From: Welwitschia mirabilis | Taxonomy: Eukaryota > Gnetophyta > Gnetopsida > Welwitschiales | Reading direction: 5' to 3' | Assembly (NCBI GenBank): GCA_051453625.1 | Contig: JBOZIK010000001.1 | Coordinates: 100,679,034 to 100,743,033, forward strand | DNA length: 64,000 bases | In this document: positions 35,161 to 47,093 of the stretch, piece after piece | How positions within the stretch are numbered: position 1 is the stretch's first letter | How the letters are laid out: each line of letters starts with the position of its first letter | Position numbers and translations under genes: made by a program | Notes under the pieces: generated by a model | Databases searched by the model: none | Told to the model about the DNA's origin: nothing | Seen by the model: only the letters and a program-made list of their open reading frames with translations

Positions 35161-35670
35161 CATCCAAAAGACAACAATCTCTAGGATCACTTAAAGGTGT
35201 AAAGAGTAGGTTCTACCAAGTGAATGAGGCAAAAAAGTGTAGGCTAAACTTATAAAAGCAATTTGATAATTTCCAAGATCACATGAAGTGCGAGGATAGA
35301 CCTAAAAAGGGATGCCAATATCCTTCTTAAAAGAAATATTAGAATTAAGAAAAATAATTTTAGAAATGTAGAGTGCTAATACGAAAAATAATTTTTAAAA
35401 TATAAAGTACTGAATTGAAATGTAAATTCCTCAAAATAGATTCAAACATAAGGTAAAGGATTTTTATAAGAAAATAAAATTTACACAGAAAGGAGATTAA
35501 AGTACACCTAAATTAGATAGTTAAGTAATCACTTATAGATCTTAAAAGGTAATCAAATGGATTAAGTAGATTCAAATAGGATAGGATATAACACTAATTA
35601 ATTAAATAAATTGAATTGAATTTAAGGTACTTACTTAAGTAATGATAACTTTCCAATTTTTTTGAACTCC
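35161..35670 (-). other. 5' leader of element B
   Basis: Between PBS and gag; AT-rich. The sequence near 35140-35300 (ACTTGTTTACATCC, AGATCACATGAAGTG) is the complement of 55550-55720 in the element E leader (CACTTCATGTGATCTTGG), so the leader is shared between families. Confidence 0.55.
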
Positions 35671-35688
35671 TCCCTAGTAATGGCACCA
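35671..35688 (-). other. primer-binding site of element B (tRNA-Asp type)
   Basis: The plus strand reads TCCCTAGTAATGGCACCA against the tRNA-Asp 3' end TCCCCGGCAACGGCGCCA: 13 of 18 agree and all five differences are C-to-T or G-to-A. Three bases separate it from the LTR edge at 35692. Confidence 0.8.
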
Positions 35689-35691
35689 AAA

Positions 35692-37017
35692 TGTTATGGT
35701 GTCAATTTGTGCTTTAGAATTTGATTTTTTGCAATGTATCCCTAATCTAAGAATTTAAAAATTGAATTTATAATTGCATGCATATACTTGTATAATGAGA
35801 TCAACCCAAAATATCATAATCTAAAGAATAATTATAATAAAGAATTAGAAAATTGATTTGCATAAAGTGAAAGATGATATGACTTTCTGATTTTATGAAA
35901 TTAAAATCTAAATTGAAAGCAATGCAAATGTGATGAATGCAATGAATGGAAATGGAATGAAATAAATTAAGATGCAAATGAAGTAATACAAGCTTAATGT
36001 AAGTACTAATAATTTAACCAACCTATTATCACTTAGATTAGTCCTTATAATCTATATGAATTACAATAGAATGCTATTAGATTACAATCAACATAAACTA
36101 TAAGGAATATAAGAGAATTTTATGGAAAAATATAATTTAATCAATCTTTATTAAATTAATTAAATTTCTATTCATCAACTTATAAGAAAAAACTCCTCAA
36201 TAGAGGAATCACATTCCAACATTAAGGGTACATTTCTTCTTAGCTAAGATGAATCCCTTCATCTTTAATCTCTAATTCATCACAAGATCAAGATGTATAA
36301 AAATATGATAAAATTTAATCTAAGGGATCTATTTGTAGCTTAAGGATGACAGTTAGACCAAAGAATTTGACGTGAAAGGACATGACCAAAACTAATTTTT
36401 GTTATAAGAATGATTAATTTTTTGAAAAATAAATGACTATTATCCACCTAGGTCATTTAAAAAACTAGGTGGATGAAACATTTAACTATGTATGGTCATA
36501 TGACACATGACTATCTACTATAATTTTTATAGTAGTAATCTTCTTATGTTGTCTAGATGACATATGTGGATAATGGTTTTAAACTTAGGCCTTTATAGTT
36601 TAGTTTTCATGACAGTTATCTTAGTTGGTATACAAATGATTAGGTAGATGGAATCATTCTTCTAATTCCATCTTGTGTGTTCATCAACCATAAGTGTGAT
36701 CTTGACCTTTGAAACTTTTTCATGATTGACTTCATTCCTTGATCCTCTTATGACTCATGTGGACTTTGTTATGGTTGTTGTAATGTAGAGTAGTTCAATG
36801 TTAATACTGTAGTCATCCTTTTGCTTATAATCTCATAAGGTAAAAAAGATAAGTATTTAATTTTCATAAAAAAGGAGTCAAATTCATTAGGAAATCTATC
36901 TAACTTATGACAATCATAGGGCTCTAATGGAATTTCCATATTCCTTGAGAAGCCTACCTAAATGACTTGAAAACATCCCTAAAGTATGTTGTTAAATGCA
37001 AGAACTTTGCCCTCACA
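35692..37017 (-). repeat. 5' LTR of element B
   Basis: Starts TGTTATGGTGTC and ends CCTCACA; pairs with 16205-17546. The TATA position (complement of about 36322-36332) has decayed to CTACAAATAG. Motif copies TTATCCACC...GTGGATG at 36430-36468 and variants to 36660. Confidence 0.85.
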
Positions 37018-38750
37018 AAAGTAGAACAAAATTAGGGTTTTAAAGGCCTAATGGAGTCATTATTTATAATGATCAAAGTGTATGGGCTCATTGTTTATTC
37101 ATGGAGCTAAATTAAGAGGTTCTTCTTAGAAAATATTCCTCATTCATCTTCTGATTGTAGAAATATCTAGAATGAATTATTTGCATCAAGAATATTTAAG
37201 AATGTAAGTATGAACCTATTCTGATCATAGTAATTAGAATTGTCACTTCTAGAATTGATACCACTACAAATATTACTTAGTTTACCTCCTAATTTTACCA
37301 CAATATCCTAGATGATTCAAATATACTACAAAATTATAGTGTTAAGATAGATTAGTAGTGAAAGTATATTTCCATGGATTTAATCATAATAAATACATAA
37401 AACTATCACGATGATCAATTAAACATACTAATAAGGCCTAAATTCCTTGATGTAAATGTTAATTTTTATGTGTTATCATACCCCCCAACCAACCTATTAC
37501 TAGTCTCTTAGCAAAAAAGGTATGTTAAATGATTAGGTAACATAATAAAAATTACAAATCAAATTAATCAAGTATAAAAATGTGAAGGAAATTTGAAAAA
37601 AAAGGGCTAATATGATCTAAAAATACGCTTAACAAAAGAATAAAGAATGAAATGTAAATACTCAAGTGCAAATACCACTCCTTCCAACTAAAGCTAAAAT
37701 TTATCCTCAAAGTTTAAAAGATGAAAACATAATGTCAACACAATGAGGAATGAATCATGCATGTGATAATGTAGTCTAGAATGAGCTAGAAAGGAAAATC
37801 ACTAAAAATAAAATATGTAATGCATAATTAATCTAAAAAATATAAAATAAAAACTAATGCAAATGAAAGACTAAAAATCAAAATAACCCTTTAATTATAA
37901 TGAATTAAATCTTTGAGTGATCTAAAAATGACTAAACATAAATGAATAATTAAAAACAAAATGTGATGACCTTGGAATGAAGGAGTGGGTGATGAATCTA
38001 AATTAGTCAATTCTTATAAATTTTTAGCAGAGACCCAAGTGATATAAAAGTTTGAAATAGAATTTCAAATTTCTATGTTANNNNNNNNNNNNNNNNNNNN
38101 NNNNNNNNNNNNNNNNNNNNNNNNNNNNNNNNNNNNNNNNNNNNNNNNNNNNNNNNNNNNNNNNNNNNNNNNNNNNNNNNCTTATAAATTTTAAGCAGAG
38201 ACCCAAGTGCTATAAAAGTTTGAAATAGAATTTCAAATTTCTATGTTAAAAACGATTCTATCTATGTAGGTTAAGTGACAATGTTGCTTAGAGAAGCTAG
38301 TGATACCAACTCTATTAATAGTTATGTTTATAGTTAAGTGTTAGTTTAAAATTAATACTAGATTTGTAGGAATAGGAATTCATATTGATTTTTAATTAAG
38401 TACAAAAGTAATTACAACAAAACAAGATGTAATTATAATATAGCTACAAAAACTAAAAAAGTGTAAGTAAATAAGGATGACAGAGAGAGGGATCCAGCTT
38501 AAAGATCTTCTACGAGAAGCTAACTTTCCAATTTTTATATTCATCTATTATTGGTTCTTTAATATCTCCATAACTTTCCAATTTAAGTTGTTTGAAATTT
38601 GTGGACTTTCTCTAAAAAGGTATTATTTAAAGTAATGGAGAAATAATAAGGAGTAGTAAACGGAGGAGTAGAAGAAGATGGAAAAAAAGTGGCATAAGAA
38701 GATTTACCAAGAGGATCTTTCTTCTTTCTTCTAGTGTTTCTAAAGAGTAG
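37018..38750. other. unassigned repeat-like sequence with a polypurine-like tract and a gap
   Basis: At 37486-37500 the minus strand reads GGTTGGGGGGTATGATAAC, which looks like a polypurine tract before an LTR start TGATAAC, so 37018-37487 may be an LTR piece of a further minus-strand element into which B inserted. A 100-N gap at 38081-38180 has about 68 repeated flank bases (38013-38080 and 38181-38248). No coding frame. Confidence 0.4.
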
Positions 38751-39324
38751 GAAAAAGAAAGAGATTAAGGAGGAGGAGAAATCCTTTGAGGATGCTCTTT
38801 TTCTTCTTGAATATCTTGAAGACCACTTAGAATCTAATCTTGATGCTTACACTTACTTAGTTAGGTAATTTTTTTAAGAATTGTGATTTCCATGAACATT
38901 TTATCCCCTCCCTTAAATGTAGGAGATGAGTTAAGGCATTATAAATCAATTATGAAACTAAGCACAAGAAGGGAAGATTACTCTCACAAATCATATTATT
39001 TGCTATAGTATTTAAGAGACATTTGGATATGTCAAAGAGCTTACTATTTTGAATGATCGCAATCATATCAAGGTGACTATTATGGGCATCGATTACATGA
39101 GATATGAGTAAAACATTTTAAATAGTAAATCTGAAATATAATAGTTGATTCTTGTAAAGATATTCATAAGGTAAAGCTCCTTTTGTATTTGATGGATATT
39201 CAACATTAAGTGCAGTAAAATATTAACTAAGGGATTTGATAATGATGTTTAACTCCTATTAGGACTTCTACATCATTAATGAAAATAAAAAAGAAAGTGT
39301 AATGAATAAAAGAATGGATTATCC
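38751..39324 (-). pseudogene. possible post-pol ORF remnant (low confidence)
   Basis: A minus-strand frame with few stops: NTKGALPYEYLYKNQLLYFR then a stop, followed by VLLISHVIDAHNSHLDMIAI and FDISKCLLNTIANNMI. The layout (a short motif with H-D and later N-P) is faintly like the plant transposon-associated ORF seen in the copia element at 40831-41904. It would fit the element whose polypurine tract is at 37486. I could not establish homology. Confidence 0.2.
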
Positions 39325-40466
39325 AAAAGTAGCACCCAAAAGAGGGGATGAATAGGGTAATCTTAAAAATTATTGCAAATGATAAATATAACAGAGAATT
39401 CACAACTAAAATGATGCAAAAAAAAAAATCTAGAAAATAAACAATAAACTATGCACTAGATTTATATTAGTTCGACAATCCTTGCCTACTCCATTCACAG
39501 GGGGTAGAAATATTCTTTCAGCCTCCTAGTTTCCTTATCAAAACACCTAATCTCTTCGAACAACATCTTTTCTTAAGATTACAATCAATTCCCTTCTGCT
39601 GGAAATCATAAGCTTGATTCAACAAGCCTCAAAGCAATATAAGAATAGAAGACTCTAATGATAAGGGTTCCTTAAGGCAGTACATCAGCAATTAGGGCAC
39701 AAAGGGCTTCTTCTTTAATAGATCATGTAGTGAGGCATAACTAGAAGAATCACAAAAGTGATTTTATAATAATATAGGAGTAGTAACCATTTCAAGTGAT
39801 CTTGAATTGTTTATATAGACTAGGGTGGAAAAATAGCTATTGGATCCTTGAGATTGGATTCCTAACCACTATAACTACTATAATAAATGTTTGAACCACA
39901 TCCCAAGATGTTTGAACTGCTACCCAAGACATTTGTAGTTGAAAAAGATGTTGTTCTAGTGGCTGTAATGTTCATATTTTCTTTTATATCTTTTGGTTAG
40001 ACATCCTAACTTTTTAAACCAGACATATCAGTTGTAATGCTTGATTTCTAGGTTCAATTGGGTAATATCCAGATGTCCTAGTTTCAAGATCGAACGTCCT
40101 CATATACTTCACCTACATTCAAACCTAGACATTCTGAGTAGTAGGGTTGGATATCCTAATACATTTTTTCTATGTTCAATGCTGGATGTCCTAGGTAATA
40201 AGTCAGATGTCCCCATATATTGTGGCTGTGTTTAAATCTAGACGTTCTGAGTAGTAGGCCAGACATTCCCATATGTTTTTTCTGCATTCAGGATCGGACG
40301 TTCTGAGTAATAAGGCCAGATATCTTCATATGTTTAGCCGTGTATAGGGGAAAACATCCTGAATAAAAACTTTGATGTCCCTGGAGGCACAACTTCTGAT
40401 TTACATGCTCTGTGAAGCACGCTATAACCTTTTTCTTGATCATCATTGAAATCTAAAGTCTCTACA
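39325..40466 (-). repeat. 3' LTR of the copia element
   Basis: Pairs with 48089-49237; over 39364-39412 against 48146-48194 I count four differences in 49. The minus-strand start is TGTAGAGACTTTA, identical in both LTRs. TATA-like CTATATAAA at 39810-39818 (minus). 40005-40385 holds about a dozen GGACATCC/AGATGTCC-type words. The plus frame 40041-40235 recurs in the other LTR only because LTRs are duplicates. Confidence 0.9.
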
Positions 40467-40486
40467 ATATCCTCTTTTTCAATGAT
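40467..40486 (-). other. polypurine tract of the copia element
   Basis: The minus strand reads ATCATTGAAAAAGAGGATAT immediately before the LTR start TGTAGAGAC at 40466. Confidence 0.65.
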
Positions 40487-40830
40487 GATAATCATTTATC
40501 CAGATTTGGACAAGATGATCAGTTGAATGCTCCCTCTAAAATCATGCTCTTAAATTAACCTGTTATCTATATAGAGAGCCAAACAATCACACGTATCCTC
40601 ATAGACATTTTAGTGTAATAGAGTTCTATAAACCTGAAATTTTACAAATATAAAGCATTTGGTATAAAAATATGATATTATTCTTTCCCTTTGTCATTAT
40701 TAAAAAACAATAGAGAAATAAAAAATTTAGATTTGATAACATTTGTTTAGGAAAAGAGATTTTCATTAAACTATTGGACACCATACATAAAGAGAAATAC
40801 AAGCAAAAAGGAGAGGAAGAGAATGGAAGG

Positions 40831-41904
40831 CTAAGAGGATGAATCATCATGCTTTGAAGCTACAGGGGCCTCCTCTTCTTCCTTAGATCTAGGGGGGGTC
40901 TCCAAACCATAAGTAACTAAACCAAATAATATTCTATCAACTCGTCTGTAAACTTTATCTACTGTATTTTGTGCCTGAAGAGCTATCTCTTTGATGGATA
41001 AAAGTTCTCTCATTAAATCCTTATTGCTAACTATGCCTAAACTGGTTCCTTTTTCTGTTCTAGTTTTCTCCTTTAGAGGTAATAAAGGACTAATTTCTTT
41101 CATTAAAAATGTTCATTTTCTTCAGAGAATATAATCCCAATGGTTTGAGAATTTTGAGCAACTCTTAATCTTTATGAATAGAAAAGTCATGATTTTCTAG
41201 AATAGCTGTAATGAGTTCTTCAAAAGATAGGCTACTATAACCAGAAGGAATGCACTGATTCATATAGAACATCATGAATTTACTCAAATTTATATGACAC
41301 CAGTTCTAAGATTAAAAAAAAATATATGTATAAACTGGTGATACCTCGTCCTTATAACCTAATTTAGATATGACATTATGTGTACAAATCTGGAAAAGAA
41401 CTCTATAAAACTTGGTTAATCTATTTATAGGCAAATTGACATTCCATGGAAAAGAAGTCCCATATAATTCTGAAGTTAAAATATTTAAAGGAACTGCTCC
41501 TTTTAAAGAGCTGACTGAAGTAGTTTCCAGAATAAACCTTCATTCAGAAAGATTGTGACTAAGGAAATGGCTTCTAAATATATGTCAACTCTTCTATCAT
41601 ACACCTTGGTGATAATCACCTAACTCAAGGATTTAAAATGGGCATTGTAGTAAAACAAACATACCATTTTGATGGAAGTGTGAGTATCTAGATCCAAGGC
41701 ATATTGCCATCTAAGTTCTACAAACTTATCAAAAATTAGTACTTTCCTTCAAAAAGATTAGAAGTATATATGTCTCTCTGGAGTTAAAGGCCTCTTATTA
41801 TACCCTGCAAATTAGAACTTTAGGTGTTCTATAGAAATAAATAATTCTAATTCTGACTTGGGTTCTTTTCCCTTTTTGAAGACTTCTATTTTGCTTTTAA
41901 CCAT
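40831..41904 (-). pseudogene. ORF3 after pol in the copia element (broken)
   Basis: A third reading frame between RNase H and the 3' LTR, about 350 codons, opened by MVKSKIEVFKKGKEPKSELE at 41904. Then KRPLTPERHIYF, FDKFVELRWQYALDLDTHTS, IKMVCLFYYNAHF, ITKVYDRRVDIYLEAISLV, after a frameshift NRLTKFYRVLFQICTHNVIS and IPSGYSSLSFEELITAILEN, and a C-terminus (41103-40831) with LLSIKEIALQAQNTVDKVYR and an acidic end. The L-W-L-----Y---VK-FY-N pattern resembles the plant transposon-associated domain of unknown function found in env-like ORFs of Sireviruses and some gypsy elements. No signal peptide or clear membrane segment is visible. Role unknown. Confidence 0.6.
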
Positions 41905-42266
41905 GATAACCACCAATCTCAGGTTTTTAAGCCTAGACGAAAGCAAGGGAGGAGAGAAATGAGGAGGGAAGAAAAATAAGTGACTTAAAAAGAGGGGAGA
42001 AGTATGGGCATTCCAATAGAATTACACCCACGTGAATAAGCAGACATCCTGATTTTAAAAACTAGACGTCCGAGTTGTAACTAGTGATAATTTTCACAAC
42101 TGTAAATAGTTAGATGTCCAAGAAAAAATCATGGAACATATGGGTTACTTTCCAGATCAGGACATCTGGATATTAATCTAGGACATCTAGGGTTAAAAAT
42201 AACTAAAGTTTAGCACATCCTAAAAAGATAGATACAAAAACATTATTACTTATATGACTGATTTTC
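41905..42266 (-). other. noncoding spacer with GACATCC-type motifs
   Basis: Between RNase H and ORF3. 42040-42195 has at least six words of the type GACATCC, GACGTCC, GATGTCC and GACATCT, the same motif as in the LTRs, in both orientations. Confidence 0.6.
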
Positions 42267-42960
42267 TCAATTTAGTGCATTTTTTAGAAGAAGGCAAGAT
42301 TTATTAAATGAAGGGTAGGGCCCTATACCAAGATTTCTTCTCAAGAAACAAAAGCATTCTTTTAATAAACTCTTAGTTATGATATCAGCTAATTGCTCAT
42401 GAGTTGATACATACTCTAGATCAATAACCTTATTCTGTACCTGCTCTCTAATAAAATGATATCTTATATTGATATGTTTAGTTCTCGAGTGCTGTACTAG
42501 ATTCTTCATAATGTTGGTTATACTAGTGTTGTAATAAAATAGTTTAATTAACTCTGAGTTTATCTTAAAGTTAAATAACATATGTTTCATCCAAACTAGT
42601 TGCACACAATAAGCTCTAATAATAATATATTCTGCTTCAGTGGTTGAGAGAGAAGTGGAGCTTTGTTTTCTACTAAACTAAGACACCAAGTAATTTCCCA
42701 TGTAAAAAGATGCTCCACTTGTACTCTTTTGGTCATCTACACATCCAGCCCAATCAGCATCACTATAACCAGCTATTTTCATGAAGGTATTAAAAGAATA
42801 CCAAAGACCATCATTTTGAGTATATTTCACATATCTCAAAATTCTTTTAGCACAAGATAAGTGTGATTCTTTAGGATCAGCCTGATATTGAGCAAAAATT
42901 TCAACACTATGAGCTATATTAGATCTACTAGCTATAACATACAGAAGACTACCAATGATT
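42267..42960 (-). pseudogene. pol: RNase H domain of copia pol
   Basis: The minus strand reads SLSTTEAEYIIIRAYCVQ (about 42601-42660) then LVWMKHMLFNF, FYYNTSITNIMKNLVQHSRT, KHINIRYHFIREQVQNKVID, STHEQLADIITKSLLKE and CFLRRNLGI, the full copia RNase H signature to the pol end. The conserved D-N-T-S has become Y-N-T-S. Relatively few stops. Confidence 0.9.
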
Positions 42961-43640
42961 CCTCTATAAATATTTTAATCAACCTTCTTCCTAGTATTAT
43001 ATTTTTCTATGCTTACATTAGTGGATAAGAGAGTTTTAGCATCTTTAGAATTAGTAATTTCATACTTTTCTAGCATTTCCTGAATTTACTTTGTTTGGCT
43101 TATGAAGATTCCATTTTTCATCTGTTTTACTTAAAGTTCTAGAAAAAATTTCAATTCATCCATTAAGCTCATTTCCAACTCATTTTTCATGAGTTTCTCC
43201 AATTGAATTGTAAGACTATCTCTGGTGGCGTCAAACACAATGTCATCCACATAAATTTGAATGATAAGAATATGTTTTTCATCCTTCTTAATAAATAAAA
43301 TCAGATCAGCAGTTCCCTTTGAGAATTCATTTGTTACTAGAAAGGTAGTCAATCATTCAAACCAAGCTTATGGAGCTTGTTTGAAATCATATAGAGATTT
43401 TTTTAACTTGCAAACATGATCAGGATATTTAGGATTAACAAATCCTGGGGGCTAAGCTACATATACTTCTTCTGTAATATAACCATTTAGGAAAGCACTC
43501 TTGACGTCCATTTGGTATAGCCTTATTCTGTGGCAGCAGGCAAGAGCAAGTAACATTCTAATTGCTTTAAGCCTAGCCATAGATTCAAAGGTTTCTCCAT
43601 AGTCTATTCCTTCTTGTGACTGTAACCTTGTGCTACTAAT
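42961..43640 (-). pseudogene. pol: reverse transcriptase of copia pol (broken)
   Basis: The minus strand reads QSQEGIDYGETFESMARLKA, IRMLLALACCHRIRLYQMDV, KSAFLNGYITEEVYVA, PPGFVNPKYPDHVCKLKKSL, YDFKQAP, then KGTADLILFIKK and IQIYVDDIVF with YVDD at 43242-43253, followed by ELEMSLMDELKFFLEL. This is the copia RT with its YVDD site intact. A few stops and a frameshift (for example after the V-V motif at about 43456 and near 43352). Confidence 0.93.
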
Positions 43641-44870
43641 CTAGCTTTATTTTAAATAACATTATGATTTTCTCTTTTTTATTTTTAAAAATCCATTTAG
43701 TTTCAATTATGTGTTTTCCTTTTGGATGAGGCACAAGATTCTACACTTGATTCCTCTCAAATTGGTTTAATTCTTATTACATAGCCATCATTTAAGATTC
43801 ATTCTATTTAGCCTCTTAAAAGTTCTTGGGTTCCAAAGTTGAAACAAAGCACACAAAACTATTGTGCATGGTTTTTCCACTTTTAGTTATCGTTCCCTGA
43901 TCAAGATTGCTCATTTATATTTTCTTTAGGATGATCTCTTTTGATTATTAAGGGAAAGAATATGTGCTTTTGTCTTTCCTCTTTTTATTTTGAGGTAGAA
44001 TCATCAGTCTTCTTAAAGGGTAATGATGAGGGTTCAACTATTATGATCTCTTCACTATCATCTATCATTGGTTCAATACTAACATCTTCTATTTTAATGT
44101 GCACAAATTCTTCAACTTTCTTTAAATTTTTATTGAGGACTCTATAAGCTCTACTTGTCATGGAGTACTCAAGGAAAGTCCCTTCATCTTCTTTGGATTC
44201 AAACTTTCCATTTTCTTTTTTATCTCTAAGGATAAGGAACCTACTCCCAAATAATTTGAAATAACTGACAATGGGCTTTTTCCCATTCCACAATTCATAG
44301 GAAGTTTTGTTTGTGTTTGGCCTTAAGAAATTTTTTTTGCTAATATAACAAGCCGTATTAACAGCTTCTACCCAAAAATGTTATGGAAGAAGTTTTTCAT
44401 TTAGCATAGTTCTAAACATTTTAATTAGTACTTAGTTCTTTATTTTAGCTACCCCATTTTGTTGAGGGGTTCTCAAGGCTGAGAGTTGATGAGATATGCC
44501 ATGATGATCACAAAAACTCTTAAAATTTCCATTAACAATTCTCCACCTCTATTTGATCTTATAGAATTAATTGTGTAACCTTTCTCATTTTGAATTTTTC
44601 TATAGATTTTTGCAAAGGTGTTGAACACTTCATATTTATTACTCAGAAAGAAAACCCAATAAAAACATGAGAAATCATCAACCATAACTAATAAATATCT
44701 TCTTCCTCTAATACTTCTTGTCTAAACTAGATCAACTAAATCCATGTGAATCAGATCCAAAGGTCTTGAAGAAGTTTTAATGGTCTTACTTTTGAAATGA
44801 GTCTTAGTGATTTTTCCTTTAACACAAGACTCGCACATTTTTGCTTAATCAAGACTAAGTTTAGAAACTA
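43641..44870 (-). pseudogene. pol: integrase of copia pol (broken)
   Basis: Zinc-finger end CVKGKITKTHFKSKTIKTSS then RPLDLIHMDLVDLV (about 44740-44835), core MVDDFSCFYWVFFLSNKYEV (44685 leftwards) with the first Asp, INSIRSNRGGELL where the second Asp is Asn, and TPQQNGVAKIKN (about 44430-44470) where the third residue Glu is Lys. Then CYISKKNFLRPNTNKTSYEL, WNGKKPIVSYFKLFGSRFLI, and GTFLEYSMTSRAYRVLNKNL with the downstream linker to about 43985. Two of three catalytic residues are lost. Confidence 0.9.
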
Positions 44871-45360
44871 CCCTCACAATATCTTTTAAGATAATTCTTG
44901 ATAAATCCTTAATGTTAATGTATTCTAATATTTTAGGTCATAGATTAATATCATCACCTTTGGTAAAATAACAATCTCTACTCATTTGGTTGTTGGTTTT
45001 ACTAATTACATACATACATCTAGATCTTTTACTTGTAAGCACAATTTTATCAGTGACAGTGTTTTAAATCATACACTCATATTGGTAAAAAAATAACATT
45101 GCCTCTATCACAAATTTAAGAAATGCTTAATAGATTGTGCTTTAATCTATTGACAAGATATACATCATGGATTATCGGATGATCATCATTTGCACTTACA
45201 ACTCCCTTGCCAACAATCAAACCTTTACTGTTATCCCAAAAATTTACCTCTTTACTATTGTAATATTCAAAAGATGTGAGAAGGTTCTTATCACGAGTCA
45301 TGTTATTAGAGCACCCACTATCTAAATACCATCTAGAATGGTCTTGTGCCTTGAAGGAAG
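44871..45360 (-). pseudogene. pol: protease and gag-pre-integrase segment of copia pol
   Basis: The minus strand reads HSRWYLDSGCSNNMTRDKNL with catalytic D-S-G at 45314-45322, then EVNFWDNSKGLIVGKGVVSA, HPIIHDVYLVNRLKHNLLSI and S (frame 45301-45116). The protease motif is intact. The remaining part to 44870 is the pre-integrase domain with stops. Confidence 0.88.
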
Positions 45361-47093
45361 CATGAGAAAATAGAGAAGGTACATTTTTCTTAACCCATTA
45401 ATACTTTAAATGACGCTTATGTCTAAGTTGAGAAGGCCTTTCCACAAATTTAAACCCATGGTTCAACTTGAAATATAAGGATTTCTTAAAATAACAAGTA
45501 AATTGGATGTAACCGTCTTGATTGCAGAAAAAGCATTTGACACTAGAAACAAATTTCACATGAGACATAAATTTTTTGACGAAATGAAAATTAGATGAAG
45601 TGCAACCAAGATCAAATCTATTCCAAGGATTTCTATTAGATCCAAATAATTTATTCAAATTGTTATTTTCTCTAGATAGGTAAAAATCAATATCTTTAGC
45701 ATCTTGAAGTTCAAAGAGTAATAATTTTATTCATTCATTTGCCTCTTTTAATTTATAGTCTAAACTATCAACATTTTTTCGAAGTAAGAAATTTTTCTTT
45801 CCTAAGTTAACACTAAACAAATATAAATTTTTGTATGTAATTGAAAGCTCATTTAGTTCTAGACTATTACATTCAAGAGAAATATTTTTGGAATGAATGC
45901 ATTTTGAACTAAAAGTGTGATCAATATTTATGCAATTTAAAGAAGTAGAAGAACTTACCTCTTCTGAGACTGCAAGAAGACGAAACTTCACTGCATTGTC
46001 ATCATTGCTTGAGCCCAACAGATCTTCTTTGATTCATCTCATTTTTCTTTGAATACTTTCTTTTCTTTATCCTTCTTATCCTTTTTACTATTGTTGGCAT
46101 AATCTGTAGCTACATAACTAAAGCCTTCGCATTCATAACATTGAATTGAGAAATATTTCTTACCTTTATTTACTTTACCTTTTGCCTATCTTCTAGAAAA
46201 TTTTTACTCCTTCTTTTTTCAAAGGAATTTCTTGAATTTTTTGATGATAAGAGTAAGATCTTTATTAAGGTTATCCTCTTCTGAACTGATTTCATTTGAA
46301 TCTTCATTTATCTTTAGAGCTATACTTCTTCATNNNNNNNNNNNNNNNNNNNNNNNNNNNNNNNNNNNNNNNNNNNNNNNNNNNNNNNNNNNNNNNNNNN
46401 NNNNNNNNNNNNNNNNNNNNNNNNNNNNNNNNNTCTGAACTGATTTCATTTGAATCTTCATTTATCTTTAGAGCTATACTTCTTCATTTTGGAATTTTAT
46501 TTTTAAGTAAAATTGTTGCTTGATATACTATCAAGGATTTCTTGAGCTCTTATACCTTTATTCTATCAATGTTTTTGCTCTCTTTTATTACTATTATCTT
46601 AGGTCTAAACTTTAGAGAAAGGCTCCTCAAAATTTTTCTTACCACATAGTTCTTAGGAACCCTCTCACCTAAGGCCTTACAATATTGCTTATTTTGGTCA
46701 TGAATTCAGTCATAGACTCTATTGCTTCCATTTTAATATTTTTAAATTTGGTAGCTAGCAATTGAAGTTTAGAAATTTTTACTATATTCGTACCTTTATG
46801 TACTACTTTCAAGGTTTCCCACATATCTTTGATGCTGGTGCAGTAGACAATTCTGCTATATTCCTCAGTTGATAATGCACATACTATTACATTCATTGCT
46901 TTTGCATTATTCTGAACTGTCCATTTATCATCTTCATCCTATTCATCTCTTTCTTTTAAAGAGGTCATCCCGACTATTATCTTTTAAGGAGGTTAATGAA
47001 TGTACTCTACCAAATCCCAAATATCTGGATGAAGAGATGTTAAAAAGATGATCATTTTGGATTTCCAGTGGGCATAATTATTGCCATCAAAGA
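45361..47093 (-). pseudogene. gag: gag of the copia element, left segment (broken)
   Basis: Zinc knuckle VKCFFCNQDGYIQFTC at about 45510-45545, with Tyr in place of His; then toward the N-terminus the frame 46018-45731 (SNDDNAVKFRLLAVSEEVSS; polar, with LRKNVDSLDYKLKEANE at its end, likely coiled coil), a gap at 46334-46433 whose flanks repeat 54 bases, and the gag core 46896-46669 (MNVIVCALSTEEYSRIVYCT, DMWETLKVVHKGTNIV, LQLLATKFKNIKMEAIESMT). It stops at the gap at 47094, where the text corresponds to about codon 16-26 of gag. Confidence 0.8.
46334..46433. other. assembly gap (100 N) with repeated flanks
   Basis: TCTGAACTGATTTCATTTGA and the next 34 bases before the gap recur exactly after it (46434 on). 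Confidence 0.95.

Larger units (their letters stand above)
16205..37017 (-). mobile_element. element B: second Athila-like retrotransposon, interrupted by a chromovirus
   Basis: Minus strand. LTRs at 16205-17546 and 35692-37017 match along their length and have TG/CA edges. The right LTR is followed on the minus strand by a tRNA-Asp-like PBS (35671-35688), then gag, protease, linker, RT, RNase H, integrase (to about 29.6 kb) and 3' noncoding sequence. The left LTR is preceded by a polypurine tract (17547-17560). Between about 17.7 and 27 kb the element is split by plus-strand element F and further sequence. The outer flanks (ATAGG, AAAAG) show no target-site duplication. Confidence 0.72.

Noticed and set aside
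40041-40235. 64-codon plus frame with a close relative at 48812-49006
   Set aside because: The two are the same position in the two copia LTRs; similarity comes from LTR duplication, and the frame lies antisense over the palindromic motif array.
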